This document shows positions 36,062-46,349 of a DNA stretch of 64,000 bases, piece after piece; positions within the stretch are counted from its first letter, which is position 1, and each line of letters starts with the position of its first letter. The position numbers were made by a program, and so were the translations under genes. The notes beneath the pieces are model-generated. The model ran no database searches. It was given only the letters and a program-made list of their open reading frames with translations, and was not told the DNA's origin. The DNA comes from Dermanyssus gallinae (taxonomy: Eukaryota > Arthropoda > Arachnida > Mesostigmata > Dermanyssidae): the NCBI GenBank assembly GCA_003439945.1, contig QVRM01002238.1, positions 186,001-250,000 of the forward strand, in the 5' to 3' direction.

Positions 36062-37236
36062 TTGGCTGCCCGTCTGGCAACAGCCCTCACCAAGGAATCG
36101 GCTACATCAGGAACTCCGCTGTATGAGTAGCCGTTGCGGTGAACCATCAGGCGATGTGTATACTGCAATGGGATCACCTCTATCTTCAACTCTTCCTTGC
36201 GTGCCTCTAATGTGTCATTTGCTTCCTTGCATGACTGAGTAAACTGAGGAACGCTCACCACAGTCAGACGTGAGTCTGGATTCTGCTCCCGCAATTTCGT
36301 CGAGAACATGGCGATTTGGGACAAAAACTCATCCTTCCGGAATTCAACACAGTCACCATACCCACAGTGTAGAATAACACTCGTCGGAGCAGTACGATCT
36401 TGCAAGAAGGTCTCCGCTTCTTTCACTACAGATGCGGTGTCTTCTTTAGCAGAGGTGCGCACCACCAATGCGGTCTTCTTGGGAAATTGAGCAAGGAGTT
36501 TTCCCTTGACCACCTTGAGCGACTTGTCACCAATCACCAGGACAGTTTTGGTCTGCTGCATACGCTGCAGCTTGTCAATAATTGGCACACCTTGTGATAT
36601 TTGACAGTCTGTCTCCATCTGGCCCTCAGCATTTGCTGCTGTTGCTCCTCCTCGTCTTGTTGAACCAGCACCAGTGTGCTGTGCCTTGTAAGCAACAAGG
36701 TCCTGCTCCAATGTTCGGACACGACTGAAGAGAAACCACAGGGCGCTGCGAAGGTCACCGTCTAGTCCAGGAATTTCTCTCCCCGTTGTGGTGGTGCTCC
36801 TACTACCCAGATCTGAGCATACACGGCAGTACCACATTGTGCTTGGTTGCTCAGTTGGCTCGAGCTCATCACTCCGCCTACAAGCGGGGTGGAAGGCGCG
36901 GCGACATAATCCGCATGAGAGTATCATTCCACCCAATTGAGTCGTACACCTAGCACATGAGTTGGCTGTCATAGTAGTATATTCCATCTTGGTCAGTTGT
37001 GTCCGCGGCGTATTGCCGTCTGTCAGCTGTTCGGTGTCACTCAGTTGTAATGCACCAACTTTCACTCTATGGACAGCTGGTTGCGCAGTTTCTTCCTCGT
37101 CAGTTGACGTATGTGGCCGCTTCCGTCCTTTAGCGCTGTTATTTGACGGAACCGGTCTGTTCGGCGCTGGAGTGTACGGGATCGTCACTGGCAGGTCCCC
37201 ACTAGTTACCAATACACCGTTTTGGCTGCTCGACAT
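35659..37236 (-). CDS. element A ORF1: PHD finger + SGNH/esterase-like protein
   Basis: The presumed RNA-binding/particle protein of the LINE, 525 residues from the first ATG (37236). Residues 94-140 form a C4HC3 PHD finger (C94, C97, C108, C111, H116, C119, C137, C140). A short helical, possibly coiled-coil stretch lies at about 163-186. Residues about 228-396 resemble the SGNH/GDSL esterase-like domain known in CR1-type ORF1 proteins: VLVIGDKSL at the first block, ILHCGYGDC where GxND is expected, and NGYSYSGVPDVADSL near the last block. The usual GDS serine, the block III Asn and the final His all look altered, so esterase activity is doubtful. The C-terminal part is basic and overlaps ORF2 in the -1 frame for about 450 nt. 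The frame is intact. Confidence 0.88.
   Translation of the reverse strand: MSSSQNGVLVTSGDLPVTIPYTPAPNRPVPSNNSAKGRKRPHTSTDEEETAQPAVHRVKVGALQLSDTEQLTDGNTPRTQLTKMEYTTMTANSCARCTTQLGGMILSCGLCRRAFHPACRRSDELEPTEQPSTMWYCRVCSDLGSRSTTTTGREIPGLDGDLRSALWFLFSRVRTLEQDLVAYKAQHTGAGSTRRGGATAANAEGQMETDCQISQGVPIIDKLQRMQQTKTVLVIGDKSLKVVKGKLLAQFPKKTALVVRTSAKEDTASVVKEAETFLQDRTAPTSVILHCGYGDCVEFRKDEFLSQIAMFSTKLREQNPDSRLTVVSVPQFTQSCKEANDTLEARKEELKIEVIPLQYTHRLMVHRNGYSYSGVPDVADSLVRAVARRAANFLGVKLVPMKQSIKDDGKGGLKSGFNQTGVLSRTPAPKTTSTYHGGRIVRATDTPRRNVHEQTIHRREATHGRQTLFYRQRVPHRPQRGNSKSRMDPDMKQNTQVPGKPKLYDMVARLLAQVDQQGYNQHKSF
36055..36061 (-). promoter_or_regulatory. putative -1 frameshift slippery site U-UUU-UUA
   Basis: In the ORF1 zero frame the codons are AAT TTT TTA, giving the heptamer T TTT TTA in exact X-XXY-YYZ register, the same heptamer HIV-1 uses. 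A -1 shift enters the ORF2 frame, which opens just upstream (TGA at 36107-36109) and has no ATG before the endonuclease. No downstream stem-loop or pseudoknot could be confirmed by eye. Confidence 0.6.
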
Positions 37237-37390
37237 GACACATTGACCATTTCCCGAGATTATCGGGATATGATCGGATTCACTGTGCACAGATTACTGC
37301 CAATAAACACACCAAAACACTGTGAACTACGACAATTTCGAGGAGCTCGGCAATGTGCGACCAGCCACGTTCGAACGTTCGAAAAAACCC
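37237..37390 (-). promoter_or_regulatory. element A 5' untranslated region / internal promoter region
   Basis: The 154 bp between the inferred 5' end and the ORF1 ATG. Full-length LINEs of this type carry an internal promoter here, but no specific promoter motif was identified. Confidence 0.4.
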
Positions 37391-37404
37391 ACTTTATTTA
37401 ACTC
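37391..37404. repeat. target-site duplication of element A (5' side)
   Basis: Identical 14 bases to 32780-32793. The minus-strand reading GAGTTAAATAAAGT continues element B's 3' untranslated region. Confidence 0.8.
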
Positions 37405-37447
37405 GTAACGGGGTTAACAATTTTCCCCTAGCGAACGTGACGACAAA

Positions 37448-39175
37448 CTACATCAGCCCTAGGTCCAGGCCTGGTGTAGACCACCTGGACAAGGTGCCAA
37501 GCACCGCCGTGGCGTTTCCACGTTGTATATCCAATGATAGCCTTTGCCGAAAAAACTCACCAGCGCGTGGGTCCCCCGTAGCCAATCTGAGACACTTGAA
37601 TATCTTAGTAATAACTCCCTCAGTAATTTTACCTGGGCCCCCTAAGGTCTCAAAGGCACAAGGTCAAAGAGTTCGCATTGTTGTGGGTTGAGGCATAACC
37701 CGCTTTTTGTTGCAAAATCCAGTATTTTCCGAATATTGCGGGCCACTGTTACAGGGTCACCGGTTAACACGCCATCATCTAAGTACCATACATTAAATGG
37801 GGACTCGAGAGAGCCTATTAGCTCTTTGATGGCGAGGCAAAACAGTGGAGGCCCTAATGGTTCGCCCTGCTGCAGGCCCGACTGTGAGAGTATGACGTGG
37901 TCCATCAATAGCAGTTGAGTTGGGTTTATGTATGCCTGCACAAAGTAGTGGTATAAATCAGGCGCATGGGATACAACAGCTTTTAAAAGATGATCACGTC
38001 GAACGCTGTTAAAAGCATTCTGAAAAACTAGTTTGACCATGACTATGTCTTCTGACCTAGATTCAAGATAGGCTCGTACGGCATGGATCGCCACTTCTGT
38101 TCCACTGCTAGCAGCAAAGCCAAGCTGGTGGTCACCTATTGCTTCCTCAATTTGCGACGAATTTTTCCAGCAGGAGATCTTTGCTGCTATCCTGCGGAGT
38201 GTAGATGAGCATGCAATAGGGCGGATTGTGCCATCCTTCTTTTTCAGAGCAAATAACCTCGCTCCAAATATGATTGGTATGAGATCTCTTGGCGGCTCTC
38301 CTCGTAGTAAAAATTCAATGAGTTTGGCAAGTGCATCGGCCAAAGCCTCCGCTCGTTTACCCATTGCTCGAGAAAGTAAATCTTGCAGAAGCCTTGGTCG
38401 AATGAAGTCAAGACCCGCAGCGGAGCTTTTAGAAAAGCTTCCTACTGCGCGGTAATTATCTTCCCTTGACAGGTGGAAGCTTTCCGCGGGGGACGCTTCG
38501 GCAGGAGGATCTGTCCACCTCAAGTCCGTTGGTGCGCAGGGATGCTTGTCACGTAGAGCTTCTACGTGGTCGGACTCGACACCGAACGTGTCGCATGAGC
38601 TTATGCGCCTTGCAGCGCCCGACACATCACCATCGGTTAACTTTGCAACCACTCTTCTTTTTAGGTGCCAATTTTTCTGTGTTTCTGGTGGCCGACTCGA
38701 CCGGCCAATCCGTCGAGTCTGAGACCGTTCTCAAAGTCTCTAAGGTTTGAGCTTATAATGTCTGCCAGCGAACACGACTCATTCTTGACGTTAGGAAGGC
38801 GAAGTATAACAGGGCCAAACGATAGTAGAGACAACCATGCTGAATTATGATTGTAGGTTACTACATCGTTTACGACCTTTACAAGGCATTCTAGCACAAA
38901 CCTTCTTGCTGTTTTGGGTATTATACGTATCATCCTTACATTTTTTAAAACAAACTGAATATGAGATGTCATGTATGAAAGTTGTACACGCGTGTCTTCT
39001 GTAGCAGGCTGCCCATAGGCGTTTGATCCTGGATGCATAGAATTTATGTGTCTCCGTAAGCCCCTTGAGTAAATGTCTTTCGACATATTGGGCAGTCGGA
39101 TTTATGGCTAGCTGAAGAGGACGAAGGAACTGCGGGATCTTGCGATGATAAGGTATTATCTGGCATTATGAGCAT
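37448..39175 (-). pseudogene. element B ORF2: C2H2 finger + YLDDG reverse transcriptase, inactivated
   Basis: The start ATG is at 39175 (a second is at 39166 inside TAATG). SDCPICRKTFT followed, after a frameshift near 39065, by RGLRRHINSMH makes a C2H2 finger. A second frameshift lies near 38690, before PPETQKNWHLKRRVVAKLTDG. The reverse transcriptase reads FGARLFALKKKDGTIRPIA, VKLVFQNAFNSVRRD (motif A with Val at 38026-38028 where Asp is expected), GLQQGEPLGPPLFCLA and WYLDDG (about 37774-37785). At about 37661-37668 the frame jumps directly from NPQQCELF into the C-terminal VPCAFETLGGPG domain, which then reads in another frame to a TAG at 37448-37450. In other members of this family, as I recall them, a few hundred residues lie between, so an internal deletion is inferred. 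Confidence 0.8.
39164..39168 (-). promoter_or_regulatory. TAATG stop-start overlap between ORF1 and ORF2 of element B
   Basis: The ORF1 TAA (39168-39166) shares its last A with the ORF2 ATG (39166-39164). Termination-reinitiation at UAAUG is known for the LINE SART1. Another in-frame ATG lies 9 bases upstream at 39175. Confidence 0.65.
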
Positions 39176-40606
39176 ATTCTGAGTTTGATCGCCAGTGGTA
39201 ACAGAGCTAACAAGGGCTGTAGTACCTCTGTCACCACTTTAATAGCTTCTGCCAAATCAGGGCTCACAGTTTTCAACGCATCTGCAACCGAGCCTAAATT
39301 TCCAAGGGTGGCTCTAGCTGTCTGAGTAAACTTGCGGTTCGACTTGAGAGCCAATCCTCGGTAACGTCGAACGCGTGGACGGCCATAACTTCTCATATAT
39401 TGACTCGACTTCTTAGCAGCTTTGCGTGGGGGAACCGCAGGGTTCGGGAAAATTAACTGAGGCGTTCGGTCGTCAGCTGCTGACGAGATACCTCTGCAGC
39501 GTAACTTGGGCCTGGCGTTACGGCTTCCGTGGTTGCAGCAACCTGAGGAGGTATTTTCGGCATTTCCAGCTCGTCTCCAATGATGGCTGTAGGATGTACA
39601 ATCCTCACCTGTTGAAGAGTTCGAGCTTCTAATAGGATACGATTGCGTTCCCCCTGGTAGAACAGTCTCGGACAATTAGGTGATCCTGCTGCGTGAGCAC
39701 CTTTGCAGTTCACACACTTGGGGGTATTGGTGCACTCAGCCGCCAGGTGATCTGCTCCCCCGCATTTACGGCATGCGCGTTGCAACGTACAGCTACTCGC
39801 TATATGACCCGTGCGTTGGCACTTAAAACATAAAATTGGCTGGCCGTCTTCCAAAAGCACATTGTGCATCTTATATCCTAAAAATAGCGAAGCGGGTGGC
39901 TGCTGATCAAAAGTTAGAATCACTTTCGTTAGCGGCTTTTTTGTGCCCCGTTCGCTAGTGGGTAAACAACGAACTTCAATCACACCATAACCAGACAGTT
40001 CCGAAAGAATTTCACTCTCTGTGAATATCGTGGGTACGCCGTGGATGCGTGCGCGGAATCTTGAAATTGATGCACAAGTTGCCGTCACTGGTATATCGCC
40101 TATTATTGACACAGCGAGTATTTGCTTGGCCGTGTCAATAGTTGGGGCCCATAATGCAATGCCTTCACTACCACCAGAAATTCTGCATGAAGGAAACATC
40201 TCATGAATGCACTTAAACAGTTTCAATAGAGATCCCTCTGCAAATTCAGACTTCTCATGTACATTTGTTTGTTTCTTCCGTATGATCACCTTGAAAGTCC
40301 CCATTAAGCCAGCTTGGATGCGCTCTTTCAGGTTGTCCAGCTGTTTCTGCTCGCGCACAGCAATCCGACGAGTTGATTTTTTCTGCACCGTCACGAATCC
40401 CTGGTTATCTTCACTATCACTGCGGTTTGAATTTTTTCTCCGTTTTGCCCCCGGGACACAGTCATTCTTTGCAGTGGAAGCTGAATTCGTTGTTAAAGTC
40501 CCCTCAATGCCATTAGCACCACGGTTATCGTCGGTGTTAATAGCGCTTCGAAGCCTATTTATATCTAGACTAGGGGGGGAGGTTGCTCTTCAGGGTCCGC
40601 TGGCAT
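39166..40606 (-). pseudogene. element B ORF1: gag-like protein with three CCHC zinc knuckles, frameshifted
   Basis: Nucleic-acid-binding ORF1 of a LINE. The best start is the ATG at 40606 (MPADPEEQPP...), but a run of seven Cs at 40573-40579 throws the frame to a TAG. The remaining protein is then read in the next frame, so a one-base loss in the C run is likely. The main frame contains CFKCQRTGHIASSC and CRKCGGADHLAAEC (both C-x2-C-x4-H-x4-C) and CVNCKGAHAAGSPNC (C-x2-C-x3-H-x6-C). Near 39470 another frameshift leads into the C-terminal frame, which ends with a hydrophobic stretch (VVTEVLQPLLALLPL) and the TAA of the TAATG at 39164-39168. Confidence 0.82.
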
Positions 40607-41045
40607 GATGCCGTATAAAACGACACGCTATTAGAATTTCACAATTACAATCAATTAAAAACGTTAAAACTATTTAAAAAATAGATTTGACACAATCTCG
40701 CGTTGAACCCGGGACTTCTAGATGGAAATCTGGGTCTTCCCGCTTCTTCCACGGAGTCAGCTGGCGATGCGCCGTTGCTTCACGCTAAGATAGCGAAGCA
40801 GCGCAAAACGTAAACAAACACCTTCTACGGTGACGTTGTAGATCGAACGCTACCGCCTGTCAGGCTAAACGGAGTCAAAGCCCCGACAGCACTAGCTTGT
40901 GCACTTTTAAGTGTGTTTTGCACCACACTCGAAGCCTAACAGTTTGCACTGTCACTGTAGCAAGTTTCCTTGCAATGTCTCACTTTAGCTAGATAAACGA
41001 ATCACATAAACAGGAGCAGATGTAGAACACGTCCGCCCACCGTCG
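40607..41045 (-). other. probable element B 5' untranslated region
   Basis: Unique sequence upstream of ORF1. A B-box-like GGGTTCAACGC on the minus strand at about 40701-40711 was noted, but the rest does not fold as a tRNA. The upstream limit is a guess. Confidence 0.35.
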
Positions 41046-41049
41046 CATC

Positions 41050-42900
41050 GAACACCAAAAAAAATATGCAAGACTTAACCTCGTAAACCTTGTGAACAGA
41101 CCGTATACGCCAATGAGCTATATCCACCAGATGATGCTATAAGCTGCGGGTAAAAGGAAAGCTGTACCCACCTTGGAGTGCTGGTCTGTCAAGCTATGGA
41201 ACCAGTGTGCAAAATTGTATACATTACATGTGTGAAGTTTAGTAAAATGACCGCAATAACAATATGATTTACCATTATAACATCTGTTTTCTAGCCAAAT
41301 TGCAAAACTTAGATATTTGCGCATATATTCTAGCGCGGCTCAAAGCAAGCATAAATCGTTCGCAAGTCAAGCTAGACTTGAAGTTTTTTAAATGTCCCGT
41401 TCACAGTCTCCTAGGATTGTTGCATCTCTGCTTATTCTACGGTATTATTTTGGATATTAGTGATATCTACTGCCTTAGGTAAACTATCTTTGTGATACAA
41501 CTTAAATGCATCTACGGTTGATGGCATCTCCGGTGGTGTTAGCTAAGAAATCACAGCAGTGCAAACAAGTTGATTTTAATTACATATCGCATAATTATAA
41601 GTCAAAAGCTTATCGTTTTCTGTCAACAAAACTGTTTTTTTGTTATGTTACCTACATACGTAACCATATTTTATGTTGTTATGTTGCCTACATACATAAC
41701 CAATTTTAGTATTTACCAACTGAAGTTTGATTTTCACTAACTCAGCTGGAACGGTAAATTTGCGAAGACAATACGTGCATCACAAAGCATCATAACAAAC
41801 GCTTTGGAAGCGGGTTAACTGCCATAATGGGCCACCACGTTACGACGTTTGTATTCACATGATGATCTGCTTATAGGAAAACTTTCACGAAATAGCGGCA
41901 GCGTGCAAGTATGAGCATTGTCAAGACCTAGCATCTACTGTCATCAGAAGTGTCCCCATGCAGAAGCTTTAAAGGATCTAAACGTTAGGTAATAAAGCAA
42001 ACTACTGATATTATTAATTACCATCATTCTCATCAACATTTTCCTCTGCTTCATTATCAGGTGGACCGATCCGAGTCATGTCACGAACTGCTGGCAACTC
42101 GACAAGAGTTCTATTCGTTGCACCATAGACGCCCCCTTGAGGCGTTCACGAGCGCCACCGTTACAGCCGCAAGGCATGTAGGTACTCTCAGCATGGGCGG
42201 GAAACCTCACTGTTCGGCTGGAATGAACGCTCTGACCGTAATTAACAGTGATATAAATATTCCGCAGTTGGCGCAGAGGGTCTGTTCGTTTTCAATTTTA
42301 TCAATCGCGGTTTGTGCCTTTCGCAATGTCGCTATTTGTTTTGATGTTGTTGTTGTTTTGTTGTTACTGTTGTTGCTGTAGTTGTTGCTGCTGTTGTTGT
42401 TATTGTTGTTGTCCAGCAATCAGCCGATGGGCGTCGACCTTCATCGAGTTGGCGCGAACGACACGGTCAACCTCGCCAACGAGTGGCAAATTGCGGCAGC
42501 TAATTAAATTCGACGTATTTCTTTTCGGTTTCGTTATCGGTCATGACTTCATGACGAACCTCCCACATTGGGCGGGCGCTCACTCTTCGTATGATGTCAG
42601 CCGTATCGCTCCCATAGCGGCTGCAAACTTGGTGACGACGCTAATAATAACAATAAGAAAGTAAAATATTAATTAGCTGGTGATGCTGATGACGTTCGTG
42701 ATAACGGGCTGGCCGCTACCGAAGTAGTTTTGTTTGTTATCACTAGAATGTTGTTGTGGTTTTTGTTTGGTGATTTTTGTTGGTATTGTTGTTGTTGTTG
42801 TTGTTGTTTTTGGTGATTTTTGTGTTGTTGTTAATGCTGTCGTTGGGCCCTGTTATTTTTCGTATTATTGTCGTTGTTGTTAATGCTCTCAATAGGCTAA
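41050..42900. other. non-coding DNA
   Basis: AT-rich to about 42000, then unique sequence with TTG/CTG runs at 42340-42410 and about 42780-42880. No gene recognised. Confidence 0.5.
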
Positions 42901-42901
42901 T

Positions 42902-42905
<4 letters not shown>

Positions 42906-42952
<47 letters not shown>
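42906..42952. repeat. (TA)n microsatellite
   Basis: Pure TA run. Confidence 0.95.
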
Positions 42953-42953
<1 letters not shown>

Positions 42954-42959
42954 TAAAAA

Positions 42960-43545
42960 TATTTGTTAGGTAATAGTACTACTATTATTCTTAACTATTA
43001 TTACTATTGTAAGGTGGTTGTAATGTGGCGGCTTTAGCTGTCGTCTGGTATCGTACAAGTGAGCAAGTCGTGCTCAGCGCCGACTTTCTTTTGTCGGTCA
43101 GCTCGAAGTGGTTGGTCTCGTTTGAAAATCGCACCACACCACGCCCATTGACTTCCTTCCGCCTACCGTCGTCGTGGCTCGGGTCAGGTCCGCAGGCCGG
43201 CCGGTGGGTCTCTGGTCGGTTGGATCGGCGGTACCTCAACGACCTACCTGTACAATGACGACTACGCAACCACCACCACCACCACGACAAAGTCAACGTC
43301 AATTCAGGCAGACAGCAGATTTGGTCGTGCCCGTCGTGGCCGTTCCCAGCCGGTCATGCCTTCATGCCTTGACTCCTCGATGGTGAGTTTATGATGACGC
43401 TGATGATGGTGATGATGATGCTCTGACAAAACCTCGAGTCGTTACGCTGGCAACCATAGCACGTAGGTTCTAGGGTGGTTATGGCAACGTTGGTGGTGAG
43501 CTAAGGGATCGTTTCGAATGTGGTCTGCGACTACTACTACTAATA
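42960..43545. other. non-coding DNA
   Basis: Unique sequence followed by GAT and ACT triplet patches leading into the CAA array. Confidence 0.45.
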
Positions 43546-43549
43546 CTAT

Positions 43550-43792
<243 letters not shown>

Positions 43793-43799
43793 AGCGTCA

Positions 43800-44600
43800 A
43801 CGACTTGTAGCGATAGTGCCGCAAGCTGGCCGTCGTGATCCACGGCAGTCCCGCAATTTGTCGGTTTATCCGAGTGATTGACACGGTTACGGTAGCTAAA
43901 ACAGCGCCGGCAGCAGCAGCACCGGATATCATTGAATATGAGAGCACAGCCTAATAGAAACAAAAACAATCTCAGCAGTAACAAACTAATTCAATGCTAA
44001 CAGTAACAACAACAGCAGCAGCAGCAACGACAAAAACAGCAACAGCAACATTATGTTTGGTGTAAAACGTATTCGTGTTGAAGCAAGGAACTGCACGATG
44101 AACTAAAAAGTAACAAGAGCCACGACCACAACAATAACACAAATCACAGCAATACTGACAACCATCAACAGCAATACTAAACGAGAGGGAGTAAGTAAAA
44201 ATCATCAAACACACGCCAAAAACAACAACAACAACAACAACAGCAGCAACAACAACAAAATCAACTATAACATGAACAAAAACCTTATAATGCCAATGAT
44301 GGTCAAATATTATGCATATGATCTTTATCCAAACTAGCCACCTCGCTTGGTTTGAGTGTATGTCTGTGCAGAGGTCTGTGGGTATTCCTTTATATGTGTG
44401 TGGTATTTGCTTGTCAAGAGTGTGAAAATAATGCGACCGAAAAGCCGCAAACTCCTCCTCGGCCATTAGCCACTCATGGCGACTGTGGCGATTCATCTTC
44501 GTCTTATCGTTTGCATCAGTGTTGTTGACCGTCGCTTTTTAGTCATCTGCCGTCCCGCTGTCCCGTTCTCTTTCTCTCCCTATCTATAAATCTAAGTACT
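43800..44600. other. non-coding DNA with CAA/CAG patches
   Basis: Short CAA/CAG patches at about 44005-44050 and 44220-44260. Nothing else recognised. Confidence 0.45.
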
Positions 44601-44617
44601 TTTTTACGCATACATAT

Positions 44618-44870
44618 CTACTTGCAGATGTTTCAGTCGATTGAACAATTGAAGATCTGGTGCGGCGCTAGCAGTCCTCTCTGCAACTACAGTAGGTAGC
44701 ATAATGGAGCCACCAGCTGCTTGAAGCGGCAGCAGCATGAAGCCGCCACTGCCACCGTCGGAACCACCGCCGGCGCTGTTGGTGCTGAGCACTGCCGATT
44801 TCGAGCTTGTCGACGGCCGTGACTTCAACGATGACCATATGGCCATATGAAACGAGTAGATGACGACCTG
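44618..44870 (-). CDS. candidate host exon (Ser/Gly-rich), minus strand
   Basis: About 85 codons with mixed, C/G-ending codon use, containing a Gly-Gly-Ser-Asp-Gly-Gly-Ser-Gly-Gly run and RTASAAPDLQLFNRLKHLQ, followed by a possible donor CAA|GTAGAT. Another minus-strand frame is also open over much of this stretch, so the choice is weak. No domain recognised. Confidence 0.2.
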
Positions 44871-44899
44871 ACTTGGCAGCCAGTCACCTCGTGTCACGA

Positions 44900-46020
44900 C
44901 TGTCTCCCCCCGTTAGGTTCTTGCCGTCAACAAGAACGACAATGAAGCTGTTGCCGAATTCTGATTGCCGTCGTTGTCGTGATTGTTGTTGTCGTCGTTG
45001 TTATGTGTTATTTTTTTCTAAACAAGATTATTTATTTATTATATGCACATTCACAGCGGTATGTTTCATACATTTACAAATAGTTGCAAAGAGTCTATAG
45101 TAATTTAAACATACTACAGTTACCATTGTGTTGGTAAAAAGTTGCAGCCGCAACGAAATTACATTTGTTTACCTCTATACATATAGAGAGTTAATTTAAT
45201 CAAGGCTCTCTCGCCCCTCCAAGGCGATCAAGTTCTAGTATATTCGGCCCAATCCCATGGATATTCTTAAAAATTACTATCAACGTTAAATAGCGCATGT
45301 TTTTTTCTATATCTAATATATTGTGTTGTTTTCTCTCTCGACTGGCCGATCCCCGAAACATACGAAGAAAGCGCCCCTATTAGCTGCCTCTGTTGTTGTT
45401 CGTATTGTCGCGGTTGATTGTTATTATGGTTGTCATTGTTTGATATTGTCATCGTGTTGCTGTTTTTATGCTGTTTCTCTTGTTGTTAATGCTGTTGTTG
45501 GGTTCGGAGTTTTGCCCATCCTATGCAAGTGTTTCTGGAAGCACCTATGCCCCATTATCACCTGCGTTAGACAGACACCTACTTCCCATTCCAACCAGCA
45601 CCTGCAGCTATGTACAGATACATGCTTGAATTATGGCCTCTGCCAACGGCATTTTTGCGCCAGGAGCACCAAGAACCAAGCATATAACAGTTAGTTTAGA
45701 TCTAATTGTTGTTGTTGTTGTTTTTGTTGTTGTTATTATTATTATTATGGCTGACATCGTGTTGCTAATACTGCAGATCGCGCATCGGCGCTTGTCGATG
45801 CTGTATATGCACGTACATATACATACATACGTTACATACTCGTATATATTCACACACTTGTAAATCATCATCGTATACCTCGCTGTATGTCGGCTGGACT
45901 TACCGGTGCTCGTCTCTTTGCTATTGCTACTACGGAGACCTGTTTTAGCTGGATTCTAACGGCAAAGGCGGCGGCCGCAGCCATGATTACGGGGTAACGG
46001 GGCTAACATCAACAGCGTCG
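44900..46020. other. non-coding DNA
   Basis: Unique sequence with TTG patches (about 45380-45500 and 45710-45745). No gene recognised. Confidence 0.45.
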
Positions 46021-46032
46021 ATGACCACTTAC

Positions 46033-46290
46033 CTTGTCTTTGTCATCGTTTTCTTCAACCTCATCGCCTTTGTCATCGTTTGTATCAACCGCAGCGACTT
46101 TGTCAATGTTTTCGTCAACTTTATCAATTGACGTCACCTTCTTCGTCATCCCATTTTTCTCGACGTTACCATATTCGTCATCCTCATCCATGGCCGCGGC
46201 CTCCTCCTCCTTCTCCTCAGTCAGCTTCTTCTGTTTATCCTTCGTCTTCTCATCATCGTCCTCAATTCCTGCCCGGGAACCTGGCGGGCC
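46033..46290 (-). CDS. candidate host exon encoding a highly acidic/lysine-rich segment
   Basis: Minus-strand frame ending at a consensus splice donor, AAG|GTAAGT (exon end 46033). It encodes RAGIEDDDEKTKDKQKK, then a Glu/Ala stretch, EYGNVEKNGMTKKVTSIDKV and EENDDKDK. Acidic residues and Lys dominate. The upstream limit is an acceptor at CTGTAG (46291-46296) or CGGGCAG (46269-46275). An in-frame TAG lies just outside the first. It has no recognised domain; such segments are common in nuclear or chaperone-type proteins. The perfect donor and continuous mixed-codon frame make it the best host exon candidate in the window. Confidence 0.45.
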
Positions 46291-46349
46291 CTACAGCCAA
46301 CCCCGGACCTAGAGGCGGGTGTCGGCTATTGCCAAATCGCCGGCCCGTT

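Larger units (their letters stand above)
32794..37390 (-). mobile_element. element A: apparently full-length non-LTR retrotransposon
   Basis: A 4597-bp LINE on the minus strand bounded by a perfect 14-bp direct repeat (32780-32793 and 37391-37404). In transcript order: about 154 bp of 5' untranslated region, ORF1 (PHD plus SGNH-like), ORF2 (endonuclease-reverse transcriptase) in the -1 frame with a long overlap, then about 82 bp of 3' untranslated region with no poly-A tail. The ORF1 layout (PHD finger followed by an esterase-like domain) is known from CR1-like elements, so I place it in the CR1/Jockey group. ORF1 is open throughout and ORF2 has no stop before its end, so this copy may still be functional. 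It is inserted in the 3' untranslated region of element B. Confidence 0.88.
37405..41045 (-). mobile_element. element B: decayed non-LTR retrotransposon (gag + YLDDG reverse transcriptase)
   Basis: A second LINE on the minus strand, upstream of and interrupted by element A in its 3' untranslated region. It carries gag-like ORF1 (39166-40606) and ORF2 (37448-39175), joined by a TAATG overlap. ORF2 has an N-terminal C2H2 finger, a reverse transcriptase with YLDDG, and a C-terminal FETLGGPG...RLSLDIQRGNA domain. No AP-type endonuclease is visible in this copy. Clade not assigned. The 5' boundary is uncertain: untranslated sequence may extend to about 41045. Several frameshifts, a catalytic change and an internal deletion make it non-autonomous. 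Confidence 0.75.
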
